Source: Streptomyces sp. NBC_01235 (GTDB lineage Bacteria > Actinomycetota > Actinomycetes > Streptomycetales > Streptomycetaceae). Taken from it: a stretch of DNA of 64,000 nt. Positions 51,466-60,657 of the stretch are shown in pieces. The notes beneath the pieces are model-generated. The model had not been told where the DNA came from. It made no database searches and was given only the letters and a program-made list of their open reading frames with translations. Position 1 is the stretch's first letter, and the number at the start of each line of letters is the position of its first letter. The position numbers were made by a program, and so were the translations under genes. The stretch covers positions 8,184,001-8,248,000 of the forward strand of contig NZ_CP108513.1 of the NCBI RefSeq assembly GCF_035989285.1, given 5' to 3'.

Positions 51466-53202
51466 TCAGCGCGATGGCAGGCGGAGGGTTTTGCCCACGT
51501 CCGTGCTCGACAGGGTCTGCGGCGCCCCCGTGAAGGCCCGCAGCCGGATCCGTACGCCGGGGCGCGGGAAGCGGAACTTCCCTGAGGGCGGCCGGAGTTC
51601 GTAGACGGCCGTGGTGTGCGCGGGGAGCGTGCGGGAGCCCTTCGTGATCGTCCAGTACGGGGCGAAGCCCTGGCCGGTGGTGAGCGTGAAGTGGGGCGTG
51701 AGGGCGTCGTCGCCGGTGTTCTCGACCCGAACTGTCAACAGTGACACGCCAGTTGGTGAGGTACGCCGGACCGACGTGACCCGCATGTTCAGCGGTGGTG
51801 TACCCGTCACTCCGGCCGTCGCACTCGCCAGGGCCGGGACGACGACCAACACGGCCGCGGCGATCCGGACCGGCCGCCGGTGCGCTCCCGCCAGCGGGCG
51901 CGGGCGCGGCTGCCACGCCCCGGCGAACTCCGACAGGGGCGCGGTGACAGCGGCCGCCAGCCACAGCGGCGTCATCAGCAGGTAGTAGCCGTCCTGGGAG
52001 CGCGTCGCCAGGAAGAAGGCACACCAGGGCAGCACGGTCGCCGCCGGACCGAGCCGCCGCACGAACAGCACGAACAGCACCAGCAGCCCCGCCACGAGCA
52101 GCTTGCTCGCACGGCTGTACCAGTCGAGCCGATCGCTGCCGTCCGTGAAGTACAGCGAGACGCCCACCAGGCCCTGACCGTGGATCACCGCGTCCTGGGT
52201 GAGCGGCAGCACGATCCCGCCGAGCCAGTTCCGGGGTTCGCGCACGATGAAGTACGTGTTGATCAGCAGCCATACGGTGACGGCGACCCCGGCGACCCGC
52301 AGCAGCACGCCCGCCGCCGCCCGCGGGCCCAGCTCGCCGCGGCGCAGCGCGTAGAGGCCGGCCAGCAGGAACGGCGTGACGAACCAAGGCAGTTGCTGCG
52401 CGGCGCACGCCGCACCCAGACACGCCGCCCGAGCGATCCCGGCGCCGCCGAGCCGCCCGCCCCGCCCGATCCGCGGCCAGCGCACCACCACCGGGATCAG
52501 CAGCGCCAGCGCCACGATCGCCGGATAGCCCTGCCGCGCGTACATCGGCAGGAAGGAGAACCCGAGGCACACCATGGTCGCCGCCGGCCGCCACGGCGTC
52601 GGCAGCATCCGCCACAGCACCGCCGCGCCGATCAGGAGCGCGCCGGTGTCCAAGGCGGTCGCCGGGGCGCCGTCGTGCCCGATCCACAGCAGCGGCGCGG
52701 TCAGCAGCGGGGCGAGCGGGGGATAGCCGTACGTGTAGTCGTAGCCGCCGTGCATCGTGGGGGTGAGCGCGATGCCGTGGCCGAAGAGCCAGGGCCAGGG
52801 CTGTCCGTAGACGGGGTCGCCGTCGACGATCCCCCGGGCCGCCTGGGTGGTGAGAACCGCCTCGTCGTTGCCGTGCGGGTTCATCACCCACGCGCACAGC
52901 ACGAGCGTCACGGCGGTCAGCAGCACGCACAGGTCGACGCGGGCCGGCGAACGGCCGCGCCGGGCCGTCAGGGCGAGCACCCCGCAGACCAGGATCGACG
53001 CGTAGCACAGCGAGATGGCCGCGGCCACGGCCGGCCGGTGACCGGCCGCCTGCGTCCAGACCGTCCGGGTGCCGATGAAGAGGCTGACAGCGGAGAGCAG
53101 AGTCAGGACGCGATGCCACTGCTCGGCCGGCACCTGAGGGGCGGACACCGCCGGGTCTGGGTTTCGGCCGGGTGCCACCAGCGGGGATTCTGCCAAGTAC
53201 AC
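51466..53202 (-). CDS. GT-C-like polytopic membrane protein (putative mannosyltransferase-type)
   Basis: 578 residues with about eleven helices. The first external loop has NPHGNDEAVLTTQAARGIVD with GDPVYGQPWPWLFGHG; an acidic motif in that loop is the catalytic feature of GT-C polyprenol-dependent glycosyltransferases. A further loop is PRNWLGGIVLPLTQDAVIHG. After the last helix comes an extracellular beta-rich domain of about 120 residues (RVENTGDDALTPHFTLTTGQ). The likely substrate is a lipid-linked sugar; this is inference. It is convergent with yceI and lies alone. Confidence 0.7.
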   Translation of the reverse strand: MYLAESPLVAPGRNPDPAVSAPQVPAEQWHRVLTLLSAVSLFIGTRTVWTQAAGHRPAVAAAISLCYASILVCGVLALTARRGRSPARVDLCVLLTAVTLVLCAWVMNPHGNDEAVLTTQAARGIVDGDPVYGQPWPWLFGHGIALTPTMHGGYDYTYGYPPLAPLLTAPLLWIGHDGAPATALDTGALLIGAAVLWRMLPTPWRPAATMVCLGFSFLPMYARQGYPAIVALALLIPVVVRWPRIGRGGRLGGAGIARAACLGAACAAQQLPWFVTPFLLAGLYALRRGELGPRAAAGVLLRVAGVAVTVWLLINTYFIVREPRNWLGGIVLPLTQDAVIHGQGLVGVSLYFTDGSDRLDWYSRASKLLVAGLLVLFVLFVRRLGPAATVLPWCAFFLATRSQDGYYLLMTPLWLAAAVTAPLSEFAGAWQPRPRPLAGAHRRPVRIAAAVLVVVPALASATAGVTGTPPLNMRVTSVRRTSPTGVSLLTVRVENTGDDALTPHFTLTTGQGFAPYWTITKGSRTLPAHTTAVYELRPPSGKFRFPRPGVRIRLRAFTGAPQTLSSTDVGKTLRLPSR

Positions 53203-53388
53203 GGTTCCGCAACGTAATCAGGGCTGATGAACGCGGTGCACCTGGAGGTGAAGATTCCGGTGTGGCGGGGGAAAGAGGCAGTTGTACGCCACCTCGGGCG
53301 GTGGCGGTCCGTGTCGCTGTTGGGCCGAACGGGTGACTTGGCGTAAGAATTGGCTGGTGCACGCATTGAAGGCGAGTCAGTTCGGGGG

Positions 53389-53784
53389 GTGCCGGTGAAC
53401 CGTTACGACGTCACCGATGAACAGTGGGAAGGGCTCGCTCAGGTCGTTCCGTTGCGAGGCCGCGACGCGTGGCCCTCGGCGGTGGACCATCGCTCGCTCC
53501 CCGACGCGGAGACGGAGACCCGGCGCCGCTTCGTCGTGCTGCGGGTCAATGTCTTCGCGGACGCCCGCGAGGTCGCCGAGACGCTGATGGCGGGCATCCC
53601 GGTGCTGCTCGACCTGACGGGCGCGGAGACCGACACCGCCAAGCGGGTCCTGGACTTCTCCACCGGGGTCGTCTTCGGCCTGGCCAGCGGGATGCACCGG
53701 GTCGACCGCAACGTCTTCCTCCTGACCCCGCCGGGCACCGAGGTCAGCGGAATCATGGAGGGGGCGGGGATTCCCGGGGCCTGA
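53389..53784 (+). CDS. SepF-like cell division protein (paralogue)
   Basis: 131 residues. The SepF core is RRFVVLRVNVFADAREVAET, LMAGIPVLLDLTGAETDTAK, RVLDFSTGVVFGLASGMHRV and DRNVFLLTPPGTEVSG, which forms the FtsZ-binding dimer fold. There is a short N-terminus instead of the usual amphipathic membrane helix and long linker, as in the Streptomyces SepF-like (Sfl) proteins that influence division. GTG 53389 or GTG 53395 are both possible. No other division genes are nearby, so it is not the main sepF. Confidence 0.85.
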   Translation: MPVNRYDVTDEQWEGLAQVVPLRGRDAWPSAVDHRSLPDAETETRRRFVVLRVNVFADAREVAETLMAGIPVLLDLTGAETDTAKRVLDFSTGVVFGLASGMHRVDRNVFLLTPPGTEVSGIMEGAGIPGA

Positions 53785-53925
53785 CGCGCGGACGACCGAG
53801 CGGCAACACCGACCGGTAACACGACCGGTGACACCGACCGGTGACACCGAGCGACGACGCCCGGACGCGCCCGGCGTGCTGCGCAACCGGGCGCGTCCCC
53901 GCAGGTCTGCGCCCGGCGTGCCCCG

Positions 53926-54125
53926 CATGGCTTGTGCGTGCCTCAGCGCACTTGTGCGACGGGGGCGCGTTTCGTACGTCGCGCGCGGCCGGGCGCGCCC
54001 TGCATGGCTTGTGTGTGCCTCAGCGCACTTGTGCGACGGGGGCGCGTTTCGTCGCGCGCGGCCGGGCGCGCCCTGCATGGCTTGTGTGTGCCTCAGCGCA
54101 CTTGTGCGACGGGGGCGCGTTCCGT
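53926..54125. repeat. Triplicated 73/77-bp unit
   Basis: Three copies start with CATGGCTTGTG at 53926, 54003 and 54076 (periods 77 and 73 bp; the second copy lacks TACG). Each contains GTGCCTCAGCGCACTTGTGC and GACGGGGGCGCGTT and could form a GTGCG/CGCAC hairpin. The array ends just before more loosely repeated CGTCGCGTCGC sequence. No gene was supported in 53785-54379. Confidence 0.93.
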
Positions 54126-54379
54126 ACGCCGGGCGCACGGCCGTCGCGTCCCGCATGCCCTGTCCGCCCGTCGCGTCGCGCTCGCCCGTCGCGTCGCGAG
54201 TGCCGGCGCGTCGCCCACGCCCGCCGCGTCGCCCACGCCCGGCGCGTCCCACGCGTCCGACTCGCTCACTGTGCGCGCCCTGCCCGGCGAGGGCGTTCTC
54301 GGCCGTCGTGGTCGCTCGATCGTAGGAAGCTTGTCGGGGCGGAACGGTTCGCCTGGCGGCGGAGTCCTACCGTCCGGAT

Positions 54380-55690
54380 ATGCCCTCGACGTTTGCCTCC
54401 TCCGCACCGTTACCTCACGCCGCGTCCGACGGGGCGCCCACCGGGGATGCCTCTCGTACCGTGCCCGCGCAGGGGCCGCCCGTCGAGCGGCCGCCCGCGG
54501 AGGGGTCGTCCCCGGAGGGGCCACGTGTTTCGTCCGGGACGGCCGGGCTTCGCGCGGCGTCCGCCCCGGTGCGATACGTCCGGCCGTGCGTCACCGAGTT
54601 GCGGCTCGCCGCCTTCGCGGGGCATCGGCGGGCCCGGTTTCCGCTGGGGGCCGTCACGCTGTTCGTCGGTGCCAGCGGGAGCGGCAAGAGCAGTGCGCTG
54701 CGGGCGTACGAGGCGTTGGCGCGGCTCGGGGGCGGGGCCCGGCTGGGTGAGGTGTTCGCCGATCCGGTCGCCTGCGTGCCGCAGGGGGCGCGGCCCGACG
54801 CCCAGCGCCGCCGGGGGTTCCGCATCGGGTGCACGGCCGACGGACCCGGCGGTCCGGTCCTGCTCGACGTCGCCGTGCAGGCCGAACCCGAGCTGCGCAT
54901 CGTGGGGGAGCGGCTGAGCGCGGGGGGCGTCGTCCTGCTGGAGACGGCCCTGCGCGATCCCGGGCGCCGCACGGTGCAGGCCGCCTGGCACACCGGCGGC
55001 TCCGCGCCGGTGACGCGCGCCCCGCTGCCCGACGACCGGCTCGGCACCGCGCTGCTGCCGCTGCGGGTGGCCGGAAAGACCGACGGACAGCGGCAGGTGC
55101 TCGCCGCCGCCGAACAGATGGTGGTCGCCCTGCGGTCCGTCTTCGCCTGCGATCCGCAGCCCGACTGGATGGGCTCCCCGGTCCCCACCGGCTCCGGGCG
55201 GCTCCTCTCCGGCTGCGACAACCTCGCCGACGTGCTCTGGCGCACCCGCGAGGAGTGTGCCCGGCGGCACGCGCAACTGGTGGCCGCGCTGTCCGCCGGT
55301 TCCGCCGGACGGCCGGTCGTGGACCTGCGCGCCGAACCGCTGGCCGACGGCACGGTCCGCGCGCTGCTCGACCGCGCCGACGGCACCCGCACGGAACTCG
55401 CCCGACTGGGATACGGCGAGCTGCGCTACGTCGCCCTCGCACTGGTGCTGCTCACCGGGCCGGGCGTCCTCGACGTGGATCCGGCCGGCGAGGTGCCCGC
55501 CGCGATGCAGACCCTCACCCTCCTCGCGGACGGCCTCGACCGGGGTCTCGACGTGCGCCAGCGCGCCGAACTGCTGCGGTTGGCGGTCCGCATGGCCGAG
55601 CGCGGGCACATCCGCTGCGTCGGCGCGGTCGGCGACGGGTCCTGGGCCGCCCGGACGGACGGAGTGACGGTGGTACACCTGGGTCCGTGA
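54380..55690 (+). CDS. SMC/RecF-like AAA family ATPase
   Basis: 436 residues. A disordered Pro/Ser N-terminus (about 70 residues) precedes TELRLAAFAGHRRARFPLGA, VTLFVGASGSGKSSALRAYE with a Walker A P-loop, and a C-terminal half with RLGYGELRYVALALVLLTGP (an ABC-signature-like segment) and GVLDVDPAGEV in the Walker B position, where the usual acidic dyad is DV-DP. It overlaps the MazG-like gene by 4 nt. The gap from 53785 to the start is repeat-rich. Probable role: DNA or nucleotide transactions; not proven. Confidence 0.8.
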   Translation: MPSTFASSAPLPHAASDGAPTGDASRTVPAQGPPVERPPAEGSSPEGPRVSSGTAGLRAASAPVRYVRPCVTELRLAAFAGHRRARFPLGAVTLFVGASGSGKSSALRAYEALARLGGGARLGEVFADPVACVPQGARPDAQRRRGFRIGCTADGPGGPVLLDVAVQAEPELRIVGERLSAGGVVLLETALRDPGRRTVQAAWHTGGSAPVTRAPLPDDRLGTALLPLRVAGKTDGQRQVLAAAEQMVVALRSVFACDPQPDWMGSPVPTGSGRLLSGCDNLADVLWRTREECARRHAQLVAALSAGSAGRPVVDLRAEPLADGTVRALLDRADGTRTELARLGYGELRYVALALVLLTGPGVLDVDPAGEVPAAMQTLTLLADGLDRGLDVRQRAELLRLAVRMAERGHIRCVGAVGDGSWAARTDGVTVVHLGP

Positions 55691-56016
55691 CAGAACAACA
55701 CCTCGACGTGGCGAAGCTGCAGCGCAGACTGGCCGAGTTCGCGGCCGCGCGGAACTGGCAGCCCTTCCACACCCCCAAGAACCTCGTCGCCGCGCTCAGC
55801 GTGGAGGCGTCCGAACTGGTCGAGATCTTCCAGTGGTTGACGCCGGAGGAGTCGGCGCGCGTGATGGACGACCCCGACACCGCGCACCGGGTGACGGACG
55901 AGGTCGCCGACGTGCTCGCGTACCTGCTCCAACTGTGCGAAGTGCTCGGGATCGATCCGCTGGCCGCCCTGGACGCGAAGATCGACCGCAACGAGCGCAG
56001 GTTCCCGGCGCCGTAA
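55687..56016 (+). CDS. MazG-like nucleotide pyrophosphohydrolase
   Basis: 109 residues, the compact RS21-C6/dCTPase type: AALSVEASELVEIFQWLTPE with the E-x3-E pair and VTDEVADVLAYLLQLCEVLG with the E-x3-D pair that bind Mg2+, plus WQPFHTPKNL at the substrate pocket. It removes pyrophosphate from non-canonical or damaged dNTPs. GTG 55687 overlaps the ATPase stop (GTGA), so both are co-translated. Confidence 0.92.
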   Translation: MTEQHLDVAKLQRRLAEFAAARNWQPFHTPKNLVAALSVEASELVEIFQWLTPEESARVMDDPDTAHRVTDEVADVLAYLLQLCEVLGIDPLAALDAKIDRNERRFPAP

Positions 56017-56248
56017 CGGCCCGGCGCCCCCCATCGGACGGGAACCATCCATCGGTTCGGCGGCGCGGACGGGAGCCGTTCGATCCGTTTTCACTCTCCG
56101 CAGTCACCATGCGAACCGAAATCGATTTGTTGTCCACAGATTTCCGTCTTCCTCTGGCTTTTTGCCCCACAGGCCCTCACTCTGGGTAGTGGACAAGGGT
56201 GTTCGGGCGGACGTGCGTGCAGCACGTCGGGACAGACGGGGGCAGCGC

Positions 56249-56728
56249 ATGGACGCGGTGCGGCTCATCCTGACGAGCAGGCGCGTGCTCGCGGGAAGCG
56301 GCGGGGGAGCGGAGATCCTGAGGGAGGTGTGGCAGGCGCAGGCCCTTGCGCAGGCGATCGGCAGTCGCCTCGCCGTCTCGGGCCCGCCCGAACTGCGCGG
56401 CGAGGCACTGGGACTGACCGAACTGGCGGGCAGAGGCTGCGGTGTGCTGGGCGCGCCGGACCTCGACCCCGGGGACCTGCTGGCCGCCCGCCTCACCGAA
56501 CTGGACGACGCCCGCCGGACCCTGCTCGACCTGGGCGGCCTGCTCGGCGAGGTCGGCATCGCCCTGGTCGGCCTGGCGAGCTCGGCGGACGACCAGGGCA
56601 CGTACTGGCAGTGCATGGAGGCCATCGACGCGGCGGACGAGTCCAGGGACCGGGTCCTGGAGATGCTGCGCAAGCTCGCGGCGAGAGAAGAACGGGAGGA
56701 GAGAGAGGGCGCCCTGCCGGAGCGGTGA
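56249..56728 (+). CDS. DUF6099 family protein
   Basis: 159 residues, all-helical, beginning MDAVRLILTSRRVLAGSGGG and with AEILREVWQAQALAQAIGSR, LGLTELAGRGCGVLGAPDLD and YWQCMEAIDAADESRDRVLE. I recall this as a Streptomycetaceae-specific family of unknown function. ATG 56249 has GGGGG seven to eleven bases upstream. The acidic tail EEREEREGALPER is typical. Nothing is seen in 56017-56248 or in 56729-56961 beyond promoter sequence. Confidence 0.75.
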   Translation: MDAVRLILTSRRVLAGSGGGAEILREVWQAQALAQAIGSRLAVSGPPELRGEALGLTELAGRGCGVLGAPDLDPGDLLAARLTELDDARRTLLDLGGLLGEVGIALVGLASSADDQGTYWQCMEAIDAADESRDRVLEMLRKLAAREEREEREGALPER

Positions 56729-56961
56729 GCCGGGGCAGGTGAGTCGGGACGTGACTGGCGGCGGTGTGCAGCGGGGGTGGGCGGCATAGGGGGCGGCAGA
56801 GGGCAGAGGTGGGCCGGGATGCTGGCGGGCTGGGACCAGGCTGTGCTGTGACCGGCGGCGGGCCCGGCCGTAATTCGCTTGCCCTGGCCACGGGCCAACG
56901 CTGCACTGTTGCCGGACACCACGAGTCGTGGTGCCGGGTTTTCGAGGGGGCAGCGGCAGCA

Positions 56962-58194
56962 ATGGAGATTCGTTCCACGGCCGATGAGGACCTTGACGTC
57001 TTCGTCGACATCGTCCATGCCGCGTTCGGGCGCTTCCCGGAAACCCCGATCGAGGGCGGCGGGCTCTGGTGGTCGGCGCTCGAAATGGACCGCTGCCTGC
57101 TCGCCCTGACGGCGGACGGGCGGCCCGTCGGCACCGCCGCCGCGCACTCCTTCGAGCTCACCCTGCCCGGTGAGACGCTCGTCCCGGCCGCCGGGGTGAC
57201 CGCCGTCGGCGTTCTGCCCTCGCACCGGCGCCAGGGCGTGCTCAGCGCGATGATGCGGCATCAGCTCGCCGAGTTGCGGACACGCGGGGAGTTCCTCTCC
57301 GTGCTGCTGGCCTCTGAGGCCCAGATCTACGGCAGGTTCGGCTACGGACCGGCGACCTACACGGCGCGGCTGACGGTGCCGCGCCACCAGGCCGCCCTCG
57401 CCGTTCCCCGGGCGCGCGGAGTGGCCGACGCACCAGCGACCGGCTCGGACAACGGCTCGGTCGAGGTGCTGCGGCGTGCCGAGTGCGGCGAGATCCTGGA
57501 AGAGGTCTACGACCGGTATCGCCGCGCCCAGCCCGGCGCGCTGTCCCGGCCGCACCGCTGGTGGGCCTTGCGCGCGGGGCAGCCCCCGATCTCGCCGGCG
57601 CCGCGCTACGTGGCCGTCCACCGTGACGCCGACGGCGTCCCGGACGGGTACGCCAGCTACTCGATCGACGAGCCCAACACCTTGACGGTCGACGAGACCA
57701 TCGCCACCGACGACGCCGTCTTCACGGCCCTGGCCCGGTTCGTACTCGGACACGACCTGGTCGCCAAGGTCGTGTTCAAGAATGTCCCGCCCGAGCACCC
57801 GCTGCGCTGGCAGCTTGCGGACCGCCGCGCCGGCGAGGTGAGCGGCGACATGGACTGGCTCTGGGTGCGGCTGCTGGACGTCCCGCGTGCGCTGACCGCG
57901 CGCGGCTGGTTCATGGACGGCGAGCTCGTCCTCGACGTCGAGGACCCGTTCCTCGGCGAGCACGGCCGCTACCTGTTGACCGTCCGGGACAGCAAGGCCG
58001 ACTGCGTCCCGACGAACCGGGAGCCCGACCTGTCCCTGGACGTGAGCGACCTGGGCTCGGTCTACCTCGGCGGCACCGCCCCCAGCACGCTCGTGCGTGC
58101 CGGACACATCCGGGCCCACCGCCCAGGCGCGGCCACCCTCGCTGACGCCCTCTTCCGCGCCGAGCGCTCCCCGCACTGCCTGCACTGGTTCTGA
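56962..58194 (+). CDS. Eis-family N-acetyltransferase
   Basis: 410 residues with two GNAT lobes and a sterol-carrier-like C-terminal domain: first GNAT VGVLPSHRRQGVLSAMMRHQ (acetyl-CoA loop R/Q-x2-G-x-L), then YGRFGYGPATY, a second GNAT (residues 175-285), and a C-terminal ending with HCLHWF whose terminal carboxylate is catalytic in mycobacterial Eis. Eis enzymes acetylate amines such as aminoglycosides. ATG 56962 is preceded by a long leader without a clear ribosome site. Confidence 0.9.
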   Translation: MEIRSTADEDLDVFVDIVHAAFGRFPETPIEGGGLWWSALEMDRCLLALTADGRPVGTAAAHSFELTLPGETLVPAAGVTAVGVLPSHRRQGVLSAMMRHQLAELRTRGEFLSVLLASEAQIYGRFGYGPATYTARLTVPRHQAALAVPRARGVADAPATGSDNGSVEVLRRAECGEILEEVYDRYRRAQPGALSRPHRWWALRAGQPPISPAPRYVAVHRDADGVPDGYASYSIDEPNTLTVDETIATDDAVFTALARFVLGHDLVAKVVFKNVPPEHPLRWQLADRRAGEVSGDMDWLWVRLLDVPRALTARGWFMDGELVLDVEDPFLGEHGRYLLTVRDSKADCVPTNREPDLSLDVSDLGSVYLGGTAPSTLVRAGHIRAHRPGAATLADALFRAERSPHCLHWF

Positions 58195-58546
58195 CCGCGC
58201 GTTCGCCGGCCCAGGTCCTCCATCTGCTGCGACAACCCCTTCGGCTGGGCCGCGGCGGCGCCCCCGCCCTGCTGCGGCACGGTCTCTTCGGACATGACGG
58301 CCTGCTCGGCCCGGCCCGGCCCGCCCTGAGGAGGGCCTGTGCGGGTGACGTCCCGGCGCCGACCAGCCGGGCGCGGGCGCCGGGCGGTCCGGCCCCGTCC
58401 GCCCACGCCGATGATCACCGCGGAGGCGGGTCACTGGCCGGGGCAACCCCCCACGCACGGCACGGGCGTCATTCACCCGACCGGGGAGGGGCGAGGCTCG
58501 GGGGACCGGTGGGATTGACGGGATTGCCGGCGTGCAGGATTGAGGC
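58195..58546. other. Intergenic stretch, no gene supported
   Basis: On the minus strand a frame from 58297 begins MSEETVPQQGGGAAAAQPKG then LSQQMEDLGRRTR and then runs antisense into the Eis gene. It could be the start of a truncated gene; there is no other support. The rest is GC-rich without recognisable signals. Confidence 0.3.
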
Positions 58547-59470
58547 ATGGATCTTCGTATCTTCACCGAGCCCCAGCAGGGCGCGACCTACGACACCCTC
58601 CTCACCGTGGCGAAGGCCACCGAGGACCTCGGATTCGATGCCTTCTTCCGGTCGGACCACTATCTGAAGATGGGTGAGGTGAGCGGCCTCCCGGGCCCCA
58701 CGGACGCCTGGATCACCCTCGCCGGCCTCGCCCGCGAGACCAAGCGCATACGCCTCGGCACGCTGATGACCGCCGGCACCTTCCGGCTGCCCGGCGTCCT
58801 CGCCATCCAGGTCGCGCAGGTGGACCAGATGTCCGGCGGTCGCGTCGAACTGGGCTTGGGCGCGGGCTGGTTCGAGGAGGAGCACACGGCGTACGGCATC
58901 CCCTTCCCGAAGGAGAAGATCGACCGCCTGGAGGAGCAGCTGGAGATCGTCACGGGTCTGTGGGCCACGGAGCTCGGCAAGACCTTCGACTTCCACGGCA
59001 CGTACTACGACCTCACCGACTCGCCTGCGCTGCCCAAGCCCGCGCAGGCGAAGATCCCGGTGCTGATCGGCGGCACGGGCGCGACGCGCACCCCGCGCCT
59101 GGCCGCCCGGTTCGCCGACGAGTTCAACATGCCGTTCGGCACGATCGAGGACGCCGAGCGGCAGTTCGGCCGGGTGCGGGCCGCCGCGGAGGAGATCGGC
59201 CGCGACGCCGACGCGATCACGCTCTCCAACGCCCTCGTCGTCTGCGTCGGCAAGGACGACCAGGAGCTCGCCCGGCGCGCCGCGGCGATCGGCCGTGAGG
59301 TCGACGAGCTCAAGACCAACGGGCTGGCCGGTTCCCCGGCCGAGGTCGTCGACAAGATCGGCCGCTACATCGAGGCCGGTTCCCGGAGGATCTACCTCCA
59401 GGTCCTCGACCTGCACGACCTGGACCACCTGGAGCTGATCTCCACCCAGGTGCAGGCGCAGCTGTCGTAG
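58547..59470 (+). CDS. LLM-class F420-dependent oxidoreductase
   Basis: 307 residues, luciferase-like TIM barrel: DLRIFTEPQQGATYDTLLTV, DLGFDAFFRSDHYLKMGEVS, TSRIRLGTLM-like strand (KRIRLGTLMTAGTFRLPGVL), GRVELGLGAGWFEEEHTAYG and a PVLIGGTGATRTPRLAARFA segment that binds the F420 phosphates. Several dozen such enzymes with unknown substrates are normal in a Streptomyces genome. ATG 58547 with the gene alone in its transcript. Confidence 0.92.
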   Translation: MDLRIFTEPQQGATYDTLLTVAKATEDLGFDAFFRSDHYLKMGEVSGLPGPTDAWITLAGLARETKRIRLGTLMTAGTFRLPGVLAIQVAQVDQMSGGRVELGLGAGWFEEEHTAYGIPFPKEKIDRLEEQLEIVTGLWATELGKTFDFHGTYYDLTDSPALPKPAQAKIPVLIGGTGATRTPRLAARFADEFNMPFGTIEDAERQFGRVRAAAEEIGRDADAITLSNALVVCVGKDDQELARRAAAIGREVDELKTNGLAGSPAEVVDKIGRYIEAGSRRIYLQVLDLHDLDHLELISTQVQAQLS

Positions 59471-59562
59471 GCGAAGGCGGCGGTGTCATCTGTGACACGG
59501 CTGTGACCGGAGGTGTGGCTTCCGTCACAGTCGGCCGGGCGTGGCACTGATGAGGTGGCCGG

Positions 59563-60549
59563 ATGCGCAGACCAACCCCCCTTCTCCCGGCCGCCGTCGC
59601 CGCCGCACTGCTTCTCACGGCGTGCGGATCGGAACGCGCCGGGACGCGGGACGGCGGTGTCGGCGCGGGCGGTTCGACGCCGCGGACCCAGGTCACCCAG
59701 CCCGCGGTGGACGGGGTCCGGATCACCTCGGTGACCATTCCGTCCGCCTCGGCCGCTGCCTCCGGTCCCTCCACCCCGTCCGACGGCATCGTCAGGGCCG
59801 ACCCTCTCCCCACCGGCTCCACCGGCTCCACCGGCTCCACCGGCTCCACCGGCTCCACCGACTCCGGCATCTCGGCCGCCTACGAGGTCACCAACTCCGG
59901 TACCCAGGCGCTGACATACACCGTCCTCTTCGACTTCACGACGAGCGCGGGCGAGGTCATGAGCAACCAGCACGTCACCGTGCGCTCGGTGGGGGCGGGC
60001 CGGACGGTGCGGGGGACCGTCCGACTGGGGGTGCTCGCGCCAGGAGCGTCCCGGGTGACGACGGTCGAGGTCGGCGAGGTGACCAAGGTCCCCGCGGCCG
60101 AGGCACCGGCCGCGGCGGGCGTCTGCCCGCCCTCGGGGATCCGGCTCACGTCCGACGAGGGCGACTCCGCCATGGGGCTGCGGGTCGTCGGACTCCACCT
60201 GGAGAACTGCGGACAGAAGGACTACACCCTCAACGGCTATCCGGAACTGACCCTCCTGGACGAGGGCCACGAGCCGGTCGACGGAATCAAGATCCTCCAC
60301 GGCGGCGACAGCATCTCCACCGGAACCGGTTACGACGACCCGCCCGGCCCCCTCACCCTGAAACCCGGTGAAACCGCTGTCTCCGGCCTGATCTGGCGCA
60401 ACACCACCGGCGCCGGGACCGCCGTGAACGTCCCCTACGTCCGCGTCCGCGCGAAGTCCGGCGCCGCCCCCGTGACGGTGACCCCGCACCTCGACCTCGG
60501 GACCACCGGAGAACTGGGTGTCGGTGCGTGGAAACGGGCCGAACAGTAG
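59563..60549 (+). CDS. DUF4232 lipoprotein with a Thr-Gly-Ser repeat
   Basis: 328 residues. Lipoprotein signal with the lipobox LLLTAC (Cys at about 22). A linker contains TGSTGSTGSTGSTGS encoded by a nonamer array. The first folded part (about 100-180) is CARDB-like (AAYEVTNSGTQALTYTVLFD). The DUF4232 domain starts at VCPPSGIRLTSDEGDSAMGL and carries LHLENCGQKDYTLNGYPELT. Probably an extracytoplasmic carbohydrate- or surface-binding protein; ligand unknown. Confidence 0.88.
   Translation: MRRPTPLLPAAVAAALLLTACGSERAGTRDGGVGAGGSTPRTQVTQPAVDGVRITSVTIPSASAAASGPSTPSDGIVRADPLPTGSTGSTGSTGSTGSTDSGISAAYEVTNSGTQALTYTVLFDFTTSAGEVMSNQHVTVRSVGAGRTVRGTVRLGVLAPGASRVTTVEVGEVTKVPAAEAPAAAGVCPPSGIRLTSDEGDSAMGLRVVGLHLENCGQKDYTLNGYPELTLLDEGHEPVDGIKILHGGDSISTGTGYDDPPGPLTLKPGETAVSGLIWRNTTGAGTAVNVPYVRVRAKSGAAPVTVTPHLDLGTTGELGVGAWKRAEQ
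59812..59865 (+). repeat. Nonamer array in the lipoprotein gene
   Basis: Five perfect copies of ACCGGCTCC (59812-59856) followed by ACCGACTCC encode the Thr-Gly-Ser linker. Unit length of nine keeps the frame when the copy number changes. Confidence 0.95.
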
Positions 60550-60657
60550 CGCGGGAAAATGCCGCGTGCTCCTCACCCGTTCTCTGTACGTTGGAGAGGC
60601 GCGCGAGCGCACGACCAGCGCTTTCGCTCCTTCCGAACCCTTTCGAGGCAACCCACC

